A DNA stretch of 64,000 bases, taken from assembly GCF_018614575.1 (NCBI RefSeq), contig NZ_JAGGOJ010000016.1, forward strand, positions 1 to 64,000, in the 5' to 3' direction. A program made the position numbers and the translations under genes. The notes below the pieces were generated by a model. It was not told the DNA's origin, searched no databases, and was given only the letters and a program-made list of their open reading frames with translations. Of the stretch, positions 22,545 through 30,650 are shown in pieces (position 1 is the stretch's first letter; each line of letters begins with the position of its first letter). Origin of the DNA: Streptomyces sp. ISL-10. Lineage in GTDB: Bacteria; Actinomycetota; Actinomycetes; Streptomycetales; Streptomycetaceae.

Positions 22545-25376
22545 ATGACCGAGGATCTCTCTCCCGCCGAGCGCTATGCCGCCGCACGCGTCCGCGCTGC
22601 TGAGGAGGCCACCGCACTGGCCCCCTTCCGCGCGTTGTACGACTTCGACCTCGATCCGTTCCAGATCGAGGCATGCCAGGCTCTTGAGGCGGGCAAGGGC
22701 GTGCTCGTCGCCGCGCCCACCGGCTCGGGCAAGACCATCGTGGGCGAGTTCGCTGTCCACCTGGCCCTCGCGCAGGGCCGCAAATGCTTCTACACCACGC
22801 CCATCAAGGCGCTGTCCAACCAGAAGTACACGGATTTGGTCAGGCGGTACGGCGCGGCGAAGGTCGGCCTCCTGACCGGGGACAACAGCGTCAACTCCGA
22901 GGCGCCCGTGGTCGTGATGACCACCGAGGTGCTGAGGAACATGCTGTACGCGGGCTCCCAGTCGCTCATAGGCCTCGGCTACGTGGTCATGGACGAGGTG
23001 CACTACCTCTCCGACCGCTTCCGTGGTGCCGTGTGGGAGGAAGTGATCATTCACCTCCCCGAGTCGGTCACGCTCGTGTCGCTGTCCGCGACCGTGTCGA
23101 ACGCGGAGGAGTTCGGCGACTGGCTGGACACCGTGCGCGGCGACACCGAGGTGATCGTCTCCGAGGAGCGGCCCGTCCCGCTGTGGCAGCACGTCATGGC
23201 AGGCCGCCGGATGTACGACCTCTTCGAGGAGGGCACCGACCACGGCGGCCGTGGCCGGACCCGGCGCGAGGTCAACCCCGACCTGGTGCGGCTCGCCCGC
23301 ATGGAGAACCAGCGCACGTACAACCCGCGCGACCGGCGCCGGGGGAAGATGGTGCGCGAGGCCGACCGGGAGCGCGAGCGGCGCCAGCGCAGCCGCATCT
23401 GGACCCCGGGCAGGCCCGAGGTCATCGACCGGCTGGACGCCGAAGGACTGCTGCCCGCCATCACGTTCATCTTCAGCCGTGCGGCCTGTGAAGCCGCCGT
23501 GCAGCAGTGCCTCTACGCCGGCCTCAGGCTCAACGACGACGAGGCACGCGCCAAGGTGCGCGAGCTCGTGGAGGAGCGCACCGCCGCCATCCCCACCGAA
23601 GATCTGCACGTCCTCGGCTACTACGAGTGGCTCGAGGGGCTGGAGCGCGGCATCGCCGCCCACCATGCGGGCATGCTGCCGACCTTCAAGGAGGTCGTGG
23701 AGGAGCTCTTCGTCCGGGGCCTGGTCAAGGCCGTGTTCGCCACCGAGACGCTGGCGCTCGGCATCAACATGCCCGCCCGCTCGGTGGTGTTGGAGAAGCT
23801 CGTCAAGTGGAACGGCGAGCAGCACGCGGACATCACCCCGGGTGAGTACACGCAGTTGACCGGGCGGGCAGGCCGCCGCGGCATCGACGTCGAGGGGCAC
23901 GCCGTCGTCCTGTGGCAGCGGGCCATGGACCCGGAGGCGCTGGCCGGACTGGCCGGCACCCGCACCTATCCGCTGCGCTCCAGCTTCAAGCCGTCGTACA
24001 ACATGGCGGTCAACCTTGTGCACCAGTTCGGCCGGCATCGCTCGCGCGAGCTGCTGGAGACGTCGTTCGCGCAGTTCCAGGCGGACCGCTCCGTCGTCGG
24101 CGTCTCCCGCCAGGTCCAGCGCAACGAGGAGGGCCTGCAGGGCTACCGGGAGGGCATGACCTGCCACCTCGGCGACTTCGAGGAATACGCGCGGCTGCGC
24201 CGCGAGTTGAAGGACCGTGAGACGGAGCTGGCCAAGCAGGGCACCGCGCAGCGCAGGGCCGCCGCGGCCGCCTCGCTGGAGAAGCTCAAGCCGGGAGACG
24301 TCATCCACGTCCCGACCGGCAAGTTCGCCGGTCTGGCGCTGGTGCTGGACCCGGGGCTGCCCGCCGGCCGGACCAACGGCCACCGCGGCGGCCTCGAGTA
24401 CCACGACGGACCGCGCCCGCTGGTGCTCACCGCGGAGCGCCAGGTCAAACGGCTGGCATCCATAGATTTCCCGGTGCCCGTCGAGGCGTTGGAGCGGATG
24501 CGCATCCCGAGGTCGTTCAACGCCCGTTCTCCGCAGTCCCGGCGCGATCTGGCCTCCGCTCTGCGCACCAAGGCCGGTCACATCGTGCCCGACCGGCACC
24601 GCAAGGAGCGGTCGCCCGCGGCGGACGACCGTCAGATCGCCCGTCTGCGCACCGAGTTGCGCGCGCACCCCTGCCACGGCTGCGACGACCGCGAGGACCA
24701 CGCCCGCTGGGCCGAGCGGTATCACCGCCTGCAGCGCGACACCCGTCAGCTGGAGCGGCGGATCGAGGGCCGCACCAACACGATCGCGCGGACCTTCGAC
24801 CGGATCGTCGCCCTCCTGACCGAGATGGACTATCTGCGGGGCAACGAGGTCACGGAGCACGGCCAGCGCCTCGCCCGGCTGTACGGGGAGTTGGACCTGC
24901 TGGCAAGCGAATGCTTGCGCGACCGGGTCTGGGAAGGGCTCAACCCGGCCGAACTGGCCGCGTGCGTCTCGGCGTTGGTCTACGAGGCACGCCAGGCCGA
25001 CGACGCCGTGGCGCCCAAGGTGCCGACGGGGCGTGCGAAGACCGCGCTGGCCGAGATGGTCCGCATCTGGGGTCGGCTGGACGCCCTGGAGGAGGAGTTC
25101 AAGATCAACCAGGCGGAAGGGGTCGGGCAGCGCGAGCCGGACCTCGGTTTCGCCTGGGCCGCGTACCAGTGGGCCTCGGACAAGGGGCTCGACGAGGTGC
25201 TCCGCGAGGCGGAGATGCCCGCGGGCGATTTCGTGCGCTGGTGCAAGCAGGTCATCGATGTGCTCGGCCAAATCGCGGCGGCGGCGCCCCGAGAGGACAG
25301 CACCGTCGCGAAGAACGCCCGCAAGGCCGTCGACGCGCTGCTGAGGGGTGTCGTGGCCTACAGCTCCGTCGGGTGA
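22545..25376 (+). CDS. Ski2/Mtr4-like DEAD/DEAH-box RNA helicase
   Basis: A 943-residue superfamily-2 helicase probably acting in RNA turnover or processing. Motif I is APTGSGKT near residue 60, motif II DEVH in VVMDEVHYLSDRF, and motif III SLSATVSN. The second RecA domain carries ALGINMPARSVV and QLTGRAGRRGID (motifs V and VI). A beta-barrel-type insertion follows (VIHVPTGKFAGLALVLDPG). The C-terminal helical DSHCT-like domain runs over the last 170 residues. ATG 22545 is chosen because the promoter lies just upstream; ATG 22536 is possible. A RecA-NDp-like promoter suggests induction by DNA damage. Confidence 0.92.
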   Translation: MTEDLSPAERYAAARVRAAEEATALAPFRALYDFDLDPFQIEACQALEAGKGVLVAAPTGSGKTIVGEFAVHLALAQGRKCFYTTPIKALSNQKYTDLVRRYGAAKVGLLTGDNSVNSEAPVVVMTTEVLRNMLYAGSQSLIGLGYVVMDEVHYLSDRFRGAVWEEVIIHLPESVTLVSLSATVSNAEEFGDWLDTVRGDTEVIVSEERPVPLWQHVMAGRRMYDLFEEGTDHGGRGRTRREVNPDLVRLARMENQRTYNPRDRRRGKMVREADRERERRQRSRIWTPGRPEVIDRLDAEGLLPAITFIFSRAACEAAVQQCLYAGLRLNDDEARAKVRELVEERTAAIPTEDLHVLGYYEWLEGLERGIAAHHAGMLPTFKEVVEELFVRGLVKAVFATETLALGINMPARSVVLEKLVKWNGEQHADITPGEYTQLTGRAGRRGIDVEGHAVVLWQRAMDPEALAGLAGTRTYPLRSSFKPSYNMAVNLVHQFGRHRSRELLETSFAQFQADRSVVGVSRQVQRNEEGLQGYREGMTCHLGDFEEYARLRRELKDRETELAKQGTAQRRAAAAASLEKLKPGDVIHVPTGKFAGLALVLDPGLPAGRTNGHRGGLEYHDGPRPLVLTAERQVKRLASIDFPVPVEALERMRIPRSFNARSPQSRRDLASALRTKAGHIVPDRHRKERSPAADDRQIARLRTELRAHPCHGCDDREDHARWAERYHRLQRDTRQLERRIEGRTNTIARTFDRIVALLTEMDYLRGNEVTEHGQRLARLYGELDLLASECLRDRVWEGLNPAELAACVSALVYEARQADDAVAPKVPTGRAKTALAEMVRIWGRLDALEEEFKINQAEGVGQREPDLGFAWAAYQWASDKGLDEVLREAEMPAGDFVRWCKQVIDVLGQIAAAAPREDSTVAKNARKAVDALLRGVVAYSSVG

Positions 25377-25387
25377 GACCGGACGCC

Positions 25388-25421
25388 GCGCCGCCTCCGC
25401 CCGGTCGGGCAGAGGCGGCGC
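25388..25421. terminator. Terminator between the helicase and the convergent SnoaL-like gene
   Basis: GCGCCGCCTC (25388-25397) pairs with GAGGCGGCGC (25412-25421). It can serve both converging transcripts. Confidence 0.7.
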
Positions 25422-25480
25422 AGTGCGTCTGCGTCCGATGTGACGCGGAACGGCCCCGGCCGGGGCCGCCGCGCCGCCGG

Positions 25481-25876
25481 TCAGCTCCAGAAGGAGTTCA
25501 TCTCGTCGATGTCCTCGGTGCACTCGTCGATGTCGGTGACCTTGCCGCCGACGATCGTGAAGAACAGACCTTGGCGGATCTCGATACCACGGTCGCCGCG
25601 GTCCGCCCTGGTCGTGTGGAAGGACATCACGTGCCCGCGCCCGTCGGCGAGCACGGCCTCCAGCTGCACCTGCATGGTTCCGCCGGTCTCCTCGCCCATG
25701 CGGCGGAACAGGTCGAGGATGGCGTCGCGTCCCTTGTGATGACCGGAGAGCGGGTTGTCGCCGGGAACGTGGTAGACGGCGTCGGCCGTCATGAGGGAGC
25801 TCAATGTCTCCATGTCGCCTTCGGTGAACGCTACGTAACCCCGGCGGACCAGGGCGCAATCGGGGTGCTCGGACAT
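25481..25876 (-). CDS. SnoaL/NTF2-like polyketide-cyclase-fold protein
   Basis: A 131-residue protein with the cone-shaped SnoaL/NTF2 fold. Typical signs are the N-terminal helix with VRRGYVAFTEGDMETLSSLM, then DAVYHVPGDNPLSGHHKGRDAI and the strand pair VMSFHTTRADRGDRGIEI. The fold houses enzymes and ligand binders, so the function cannot be assigned. ATG 25876 was chosen; the frame extends upstream to 25948 without codon support. It is convergent with the helicase. Confidence 0.85.
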   Translation of the reverse strand: MSEHPDCALVRRGYVAFTEGDMETLSSLMTADAVYHVPGDNPLSGHHKGRDAILDLFRRMGEETGGTMQVQLEAVLADGRGHVMSFHTTRADRGDRGIEIRQGLFFTIVGGKVTDIDECTEDIDEMNSFWS

Positions 25877-25966
25877 TCGGATACACGCCTTTCGTCCCGA
25901 TGGATTCCCTTTCGTTCCATCATCCGTCGGGCCTGAAAAGCTGTCCACGGACCGTGAATCAGCAGC

Positions 25967-26929
25967 TCAGGGCTGCGGCGACGGGCCCGCTGCGGCCAGC
26001 GCGCGCGCCAGCTCGGTGAGGTCGGCCGACCGCAGCACCCGGTCCCCGAAGCCCGGAAGCGGTACGCGCAGCGCCTGCGTCCAGCGCTCGGGCACGGCGC
26101 CGATTCCGTAGACCGCCCCGGCCAGGGCGCCGGTCACCGCCGCGACCGTGTCGGTGTCGCCGCCGAGATCGATCGCGGCGGCCAGCGATGCCTCGAACGA
26201 CGGCGTCGTGCGCAGGGCCCACAGAGCCGACCCGAGACATGGCCACACCGCGCCGTTGAACTCCGTTGCCTGCTGCGGGTGCCAGTCGGGGGCCAAGACC
26301 GTGGCCCAGCGGGCACGGTGGCCGGGGTGTACCTGGGCGAGCGCATCGGACACCGCGGCCAGGGGGTCCATGCCGCCCAGGGCCACGCGGATCAACTCGT
26401 GCAGCACGGCGGTGCCCTCCCAGACAGCACGGTCCCCGTGAGTGAGCGCGGCGAGCTCGCGTGCGGCGGCCATGGTCGCCGCACGGCCCGCGCGGGCGAA
26501 GAAGACCGCGGACGTCGAGGCCCGCATCAGGGAACCGTTGCCCGCGGCCCGCCCCGTCATCTGGAAGTGCAGCGCCGCCGCGGTGCCCCAGGGGTCGCCG
26601 CTGGTGAGGACCTGCTCCGTCTGGAGCCCGATGTCCTTGGGGTCGCCCGCGGCCCAGGTCCGGAACCGTGCGAAGACATCCGCCCCGTCGACGCGGCCGT
26701 GCTTCAGCAGCGACTCCCCGACCAGCACGGCCATGTGTGTGTCGTCCGTCGCCTCGCCCGGGTCCCATCCTCCGCCCCCGCACATCTCGCCCGGGCCATC
26801 CCCGAAGTGCGCGCGGAACACGCCTCGTTCACCGAATTCGAAGGGCGCGCCCAGGGCGTCGCCGACGGCCGAGCCGACGACTGCGCCGACGGCGCGGTCC
26901 AGGCGTGTGGGGGCGAGGGTCTGCTCCAT
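25967..26929 (-). CDS. ADP-ribosylglycohydrolase family protein
   Basis: A 320-residue DraG-like enzyme that would hydrolyse ADP-ribose from proteins or related nucleotides using two divalent metals. Metal-site motifs are GSAVGDALGAPFEF at the start, GEATDDTHMAVLVGESLL near residue 60, and DLGGDTDTVAAVTGALAG near residue 260. ATG 26929 precedes the family N-terminal motif by a short, typical distance. It lies downstream of the siderophore-interacting protein gene on the same strand, 262 bp away, with no shared role evident. No partner ADP-ribosyltransferase gene is seen. Confidence 0.9.
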   Translation of the reverse strand: MEQTLAPTRLDRAVGAVVGSAVGDALGAPFEFGERGVFRAHFGDGPGEMCGGGGWDPGEATDDTHMAVLVGESLLKHGRVDGADVFARFRTWAAGDPKDIGLQTEQVLTSGDPWGTAAALHFQMTGRAAGNGSLMRASTSAVFFARAGRAATMAAARELAALTHGDRAVWEGTAVLHELIRVALGGMDPLAAVSDALAQVHPGHRARWATVLAPDWHPQQATEFNGAVWPCLGSALWALRTTPSFEASLAAAIDLGGDTDTVAAVTGALAGAVYGIGAVPERWTQALRVPLPGFGDRVLRSADLTELARALAAAGPSPQP

Positions 26930-27191
26930 CGCGCCAGCACAGAAGGGCAGTTCTCCAGGCGATGCCCTGTGCCGGTCACGCCGCGAGCTCCTTGGCGTGG
27001 TGCGTGGTGCGCGGGCCCCCAAGGCTGTGTCGGCGCGGTCGGAGGGGCGCGCCGCGCGCAGGGCGGACGATGCGCCGGCCGCGGCGGCGGCGCCGAGCGT
27101 CGCGCCCTCAGGGTGGATCAGGGCCTGACCACGCAGCGCCTGCCGGGACGCGGTGAGGCCCGACCTGTCGGTTCGCCACCCCCGCCCGTAC

Positions 27192-28034
27192 CTACGCCGG
27201 CGGCTCCTGCTCCCGTTCCACCTGCTCGTTCCATTCGCGCTTGATCGCGCGCCATGCCTCGTCCGACTTGCCCAGGCGCCAGTAGCCCGAGATCGACAAC
27301 TGCTCGCGCGGCACGCCGCGTTCCACGCGCAGCAGGCGGCGCAGTTCCTTCACGCAGCCTGCCTCGCCGTGGACGAACGCGCAGACCTCGCCCGCCGGGA
27401 AGTCGAGCGCCGCCACCGCGGCCACCAGCGCCTCGCCCGTCGGGCGGTCGCCGCGGTGCAGCCAAGTGATCTCCACACCGTCGGGCGTGACGACCTTCTG
27501 CTCCTCCTCCGGGCCGGCCACCTCCACGAAGGCGTGCACCACCGCACCGGCCGGCATCTGCTCCAGCGTCCCGGCGATCGCCGGGAGCGCGCTCTCGTCG
27601 CCCGCCAGCAGATGCCAGTCGGCCGTGGGCGCGGGGGCATAGCCACCGCCCGGCCCCAGGAAGCGCACCGTCTCACCGACGTGGGCGCGCGCCGCCCACG
27701 GTCCGGCGAGGCCCTCGTCGCCATGGACGACGAAGTCGATCGTCAGTTCGCCGTGCGCGGCGTCCCAGTGCCGCACCGTGTACGTACGGTTCGAGGGCCA
27801 CTGCTCACGGGGGAACTCCTCGCGAATCCGTTCCATGTCGAACGGCTCCGGGTAACGCACGCCCGGCACCGGGAAGATCAGCTTCACATAGTGGTCGGTG
27901 AACTCGCCGATCCCGAACGAGTCCGACGCGTCGAGGCCGAGCACCACGCGCACCATGTGCGGCGTGAGTCGCTCGGTGCGCACGACCTTCGCCTCGTGGA
28001 CCTTCGGTGCCTTGCGGGCCGGTCGCTCTGCCAC
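27192..28034 (-). CDS. Siderophore-interacting protein (FAD-dependent ferric-siderophore reductase)
   Basis: A 280-residue SIP/ViuB-type flavoprotein that reduces Fe3+ in imported siderophores. The N-terminal FAD-binding barrel contains PSNRTYTVRHWD near residue 82 and GPWAARAHVGETVRFLGPGG. The C-terminal NAD(P)H domain shows LLAGDESALPAIAGTLEQ and FVHGEAGCVKELRRLLR. GTG 28034 follows an AGGGAG ribosome site. A 19-bp iron box lies about 40 bp upstream, so expression should rise in iron starvation through the DmdR/IdeR repressor. No siderophore biosynthetic or uptake gene is adjacent. Confidence 0.93.
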   Translation of the reverse strand: MAERPARKAPKVHEAKVVRTERLTPHMVRVVLGLDASDSFGIGEFTDHYVKLIFPVPGVRYPEPFDMERIREEFPREQWPSNRTYTVRHWDAAHGELTIDFVVHGDEGLAGPWAARAHVGETVRFLGPGGGYAPAPTADWHLLAGDESALPAIAGTLEQMPAGAVVHAFVEVAGPEEEQKVVTPDGVEITWLHRGDRPTGEALVAAVAALDFPAGEVCAFVHGEAGCVKELRRLLRVERGVPREQLSISGYWRLGKSDEAWRAIKREWNEQVEREQEPPA

Positions 28035-28073
28035 GGTGCTCTCCCTGGAGCTTGGAACCTGAAAATTCGGTGC

Positions 28074-28092
28074 TTAGGCTTGCCTAAGTTAA
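28074..28092 (-). promoter_or_regulatory. Iron box (DmdR/IdeR operator)
   Basis: Minus strand TTAACTTAGGCAAGCCTAA matches the 19-bp iron-box consensus TTAGGTTAGGCTAACCTAA at 15 positions. Its core, CTTAGGCTTGCCTAAG on the plus strand, is almost fully palindromic. It lies 40 bp upstream of the siderophore-interacting protein start. Confidence 0.85.
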
Positions 28093-28129
28093 CACCTTCA
28101 GGTCCGAGGACGCCGTGGGCAGGGACGCC

Positions 28130-29050
28130 TCAGCGCTCCAGCGCCGCCAGCAGCCGCACCACCGCCCCGCCCAGCCCCCAGCGCTCCGCCAGCTCCTTCA
28201 GCGCGCCCGGGTCGCGCGGCGCGCTCGGCAGGGAGGCGTCGAACACCGGCAGCGGCACGTCGCACGCGACCTTGACGACCTTCGGCGCCACGGCGAGATA
28301 CGGCCTGGCCTCGTCCAGGCGCTTGCGCTGAGAGGGTGTCAGCTTCGACGTACGGTCGCCGATCGCCGCCATGATCCCGGCCAGGTCGCCGTACGCGTCG
28401 AGCAGCTTCGCCGCCGTCTTCTCGCCGATGCCCGGCACGCCCGGCAGCCCGTCACTCGGATCGCCGCGCAGCGTCGCGAGGTCGGCATAGCCGGGACCGT
28501 CCACGCCGTACTTCTCGCGCAGCCACGCCTCGTCAGTCACCTGCAGCGTCCCGACGCCCTTCAGCGGATAGAGCACCCGCCGCTCGCGCGCGTCGTCGAT
28601 CAGCTGGAACAGGTCCCGGTCGCCGGTGACGATGTCGACCGGGCCGTTGGCTCGGGCGGTCAGGGTGCCGATCACGTCGTCCGCCTCGTACCCCTCGGCG
28701 CCGACGCGGGCGATACCGACAGCGGCGAGAACCTCCTGGATCACCGGCACCTGCGGATCGAGGGTGTCCGGCGTCTCCTCGACGTCCGGGCCCTGCTCCT
28801 GCTCCTCGGCCACGCGGTGCGCCTTGTACGACGGGATGAGGTCCACCCGCCACTGCGGCCGCCAGTCGTCGTCCCAGCAGGCGACCAGCTCGTCGGGGCG
28901 GTGGTCCTGCACGAGCCGTGCGATGAAGTCCAGCAGCCCGCGCACCGCGTTCACCGGGGTGCCGTCGGGAGCCCGGACGGAGTCGGGGACCCCGTAATAG
29001 GCGCGGAAGTACAGGGAAGCGGTGTCGAGGAGCATCAGGCGTCGCGTCAC
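28130..29050 (-). CDS. 5'-3' exonuclease (PolI N-terminal-like)
   Basis: A 306-residue stand-alone 5'-3' exonuclease and flap nuclease related to the N-terminal domain of DNA polymerase I. LMLLDTASLYFRAYYGVP starts the PIN-like fold with its first Asp. Metal-site acidic residues lie in EGYEADDVIGTL and VTGDRDLFQLIDD. The helix-hairpin-helix is GDPSDGLPGVPGIGEKTAAKLL. GTG 29050 (Val-Thr-Arg-Arg-Leu-Met) is chosen because it lies 7 nt after a putative -10; Met at 29035 is an alternative. It has a RecA-NDp-like promoter, consistent with a DNA-repair role. Confidence 0.9.
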   Translation of the reverse strand: MTRRLMLLDTASLYFRAYYGVPDSVRAPDGTPVNAVRGLLDFIARLVQDHRPDELVACWDDDWRPQWRVDLIPSYKAHRVAEEQEQGPDVEETPDTLDPQVPVIQEVLAAVGIARVGAEGYEADDVIGTLTARANGPVDIVTGDRDLFQLIDDARERRVLYPLKGVGTLQVTDEAWLREKYGVDGPGYADLATLRGDPSDGLPGVPGIGEKTAAKLLDAYGDLAGIMAAIGDRTSKLTPSQRKRLDEARPYLAVAPKVVKVACDVPLPVFDASLPSAPRDPGALKELAERWGLGGAVVRLLAALER

Positions 29051-29080
29051 ACCGACGATGATGCCGCACCCCACCGACAG
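29051..29080 (-). promoter_or_regulatory. PafBC/RecA-NDp-type promoter of the 5'-3' exonuclease
   Basis: Minus strand: CTGTCGGTG (29080-29072), 8 nt, CATCAT (29063-29058), 7 nt, GTG start at 29050. The -35 element matches TTGTCRGTG at 8 of 9 positions with exact spacing. The -10 has C instead of T at its first base. The geometry, including N7 to the start codon, is identical to that at the RecB-like nuclease. Confidence 0.6.
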
Positions 29081-29160
29081 CGACCGCCGCACCCGTGAGG
29101 CCCCCATGTCATGATGCGGGTCACCTTGCGTCGGGCTGCGGGGCCTGTGCTGCCGCTCCG

Positions 29161-29217
29161 CGAAAGGTCCCCGCCGAGCCGGACACCGCCGGCCCCGGCG
29201 GGGACCCACGCCTTTCG
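29161..29217. repeat. Long inverted repeat between divergent genes
   Basis: CGAAAGGTCCCCGCCG (29161-29176) pairs with CGGCGGGGACC (29196-29206) and, after a short bulge, CCTTTCG (29211-29217). It is terminator-like in form but lies between two divergent starts, so it may end an unrecognised small RNA or act as an operator. Confidence 0.6.
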
Positions 29218-29317
29218 GCCGTGACCGGTGTGATCCCGCTACTCCAGCGCTCGACGAGTACGAAGGGGCGGATGCTGCGTAAGGTGATACAGGACCCAGG
29301 GGAGGGGAGCCCGACCA

Positions 29318-29911
29318 ATGGATGCGAAGGACGCGAAGGACACCAAGGAGAGGGAAGAGCCCCTCCGGGTGGGCGCGGCCGTGCGCAAACGGCGGCGGGC
29401 CCTGCGTCTCACCCTGGCCGCCGTCTCCGGCCGCAGCGGCCTGTCCGTGCCTTTCCTCAGCCAGATCGAGAACGAGCGCGCCCGCCCCAGCCTCCGCTCC
29501 CTCCAGCGGGTCGCCGACGCCCTCGACACCACGGCGGAGACGCTGTTGGCCGCCTCCGACTCGGCGCGCACCATCGACCTCATGCGCGCCGGTGACAGCG
29601 CCCACCCCGGTACCCCGCGGGCCGGAGTCCGCTCCCTGGTCCGCGGCCGCCACCAGCTGCACGCCACGGAGTACAGCGGCGAGCGGGAGACCGAGGGCGA
29701 GTTCCAGCACCGCAACGACGAGCTGCTGTACGTGGCGGAGGGCGCCGTCGAGGTGGAGGCCGAGGGCCGCGCCCACCGGCTCGGCAGGGGCGACTCGCTC
29801 TTCCTCTCCGGCGGCGTACGGCACCGCTGGCGGGCCACCACCGCCGACACCCGGCTCCTGGTCGTCGCGGTCGCGGACCACATCGCGGCGCACAACGACC
29901 CGCGGGGCTGA
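29318..29911 (+). CDS. XRE-family regulator with cupin sensor domain
   Basis: A 197-residue regulator. The helix-turn-helix occupies about residues 20-75 (VRKRRRALRLTLAAVSGRSG, then FLSQIENERARPSLRSLQ). A cupin domain covers about 105-190, with FQHRNDELLYVAEGAVEVE and GDSLFLSGGVRHRW carrying the usual metal-binding His and Glu positions. ATG 29318 follows GGGGAGGGGAG. The next gene starts 5 bp after its stop, so the regulator is translated together with a metal-receptor-like protein. It may sense a small molecule linked to that protein. Confidence 0.9.
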   Translation: MDAKDAKDTKEREEPLRVGAAVRKRRRALRLTLAAVSGRSGLSVPFLSQIENERARPSLRSLQRVADALDTTAETLLAASDSARTIDLMRAGDSAHPGTPRAGVRSLVRGRHQLHATEYSGERETEGEFQHRNDELLYVAEGAVEVEAEGRAHRLGRGDSLFLSGGVRHRWRATTADTRLLVVAVADHIAAHNDPRG

Positions 29912-29915
29912 CCTC

Positions 29916-30650
29916 GTGCGCGTCGTCTCGCTCGTGCCCTCGCTGACCGAGGCCGTCGCCGCGACCGCGCCTGGACTGCTGGTCGGCGCCACCGACTGGT
30001 GCAGCCAGCCCGCCGGGCTGGACGTCGTGCGCGTCGGCGGCACCAAGAACCCCGACGTGGCGGCCGTCGCGGCACTACGGCCCGACCTCGTGATCGCCAA
30101 CGAGGAGGAGAACCGGGAACCCGATCTCGCGGCCCTGCGGGCGGCGGGCATCGACGTCATGGTCACCGAGGTGCGCGGCCTGGACCAGGCGCTGAGCGAG
30201 CTGGAGCGGGTCCTCGTCGACGGCTGCGGGCTCGCTCGGCCGCGCTGGCTCGACGACGCCCGCTCGGCCTGGTCGGCGGCCGTGCCCCTCGCCGCGGCGC
30301 GCGCCCTTGTACCGATCTGGCGCAGGCCCTGGATGGTCCTCGGCCGCGACACCTTCGCAGGCGACCTGCTCGCCCGGCTCGGCGTCGTCAACGTCTACGG
30401 CGACCACGCGGAGCGCTATCCGCGGATCGCGCTCGACGCGCTGCGGGAGAGCGGCGCGGACCTGGTCGTCCTGCCCGACGAGCCGTACGCCTTCGGTCCG
30501 GACGACGGCCCCGAATCCTTTTCCGGCCTGCCCGCCGCACTCGTCGACGGGCGGGCGCTGACCTGGTACGGGCCGTCCCTCGTCGACGCCCCGCGGGTGC
30601 TCAGCGCCGCGCTGTCAGCAGCTCTCCGCGCAGGACCCCACGGACGGTGA
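29916..30650 (+). CDS. Cytosolic helical-backbone metal-receptor (BtuF-like) protein
   Basis: A 244-residue protein with the BtuF/FhuD-type binding-protein fold. The first lobe begins at once with VVSLVPSLTEAVAA, followed by VGGTKNPDVAAVAALRPDLVIAN. The long backbone helix is EPDLAALRAAGIDVMVTEVR, and a second lobe follows (MVLGRDTFAGDLLARLGVVNVY). There is no signal peptide, lipobox or adjacent ABC transporter, so it is not a normal uptake component. GTG 29916 follows the XRE-cupin gene by 4 nt. Its last 50 bp overlap the end of the convergent TDT transporter gene. Confidence 0.85.
   Translation: MRVVSLVPSLTEAVAATAPGLLVGATDWCSQPAGLDVVRVGGTKNPDVAAVAALRPDLVIANEEENREPDLAALRAAGIDVMVTEVRGLDQALSELERVLVDGCGLARPRWLDDARSAWSAAVPLAAARALVPIWRRPWMVLGRDTFAGDLLARLGVVNVYGDHAERYPRIALDALRESGADLVVLPDEPYAFGPDDGPESFSGLPAALVDGRALTWYGPSLVDAPRVLSAALSAALRAGPHGR

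Noticed and set aside
22515..25886. An 1123-codon open frame on the minus strand opposite the helicase
   Set aside because: Antisense shadow of the helicase; only its last part overlaps the real SnoaL-like gene, which is in another frame.
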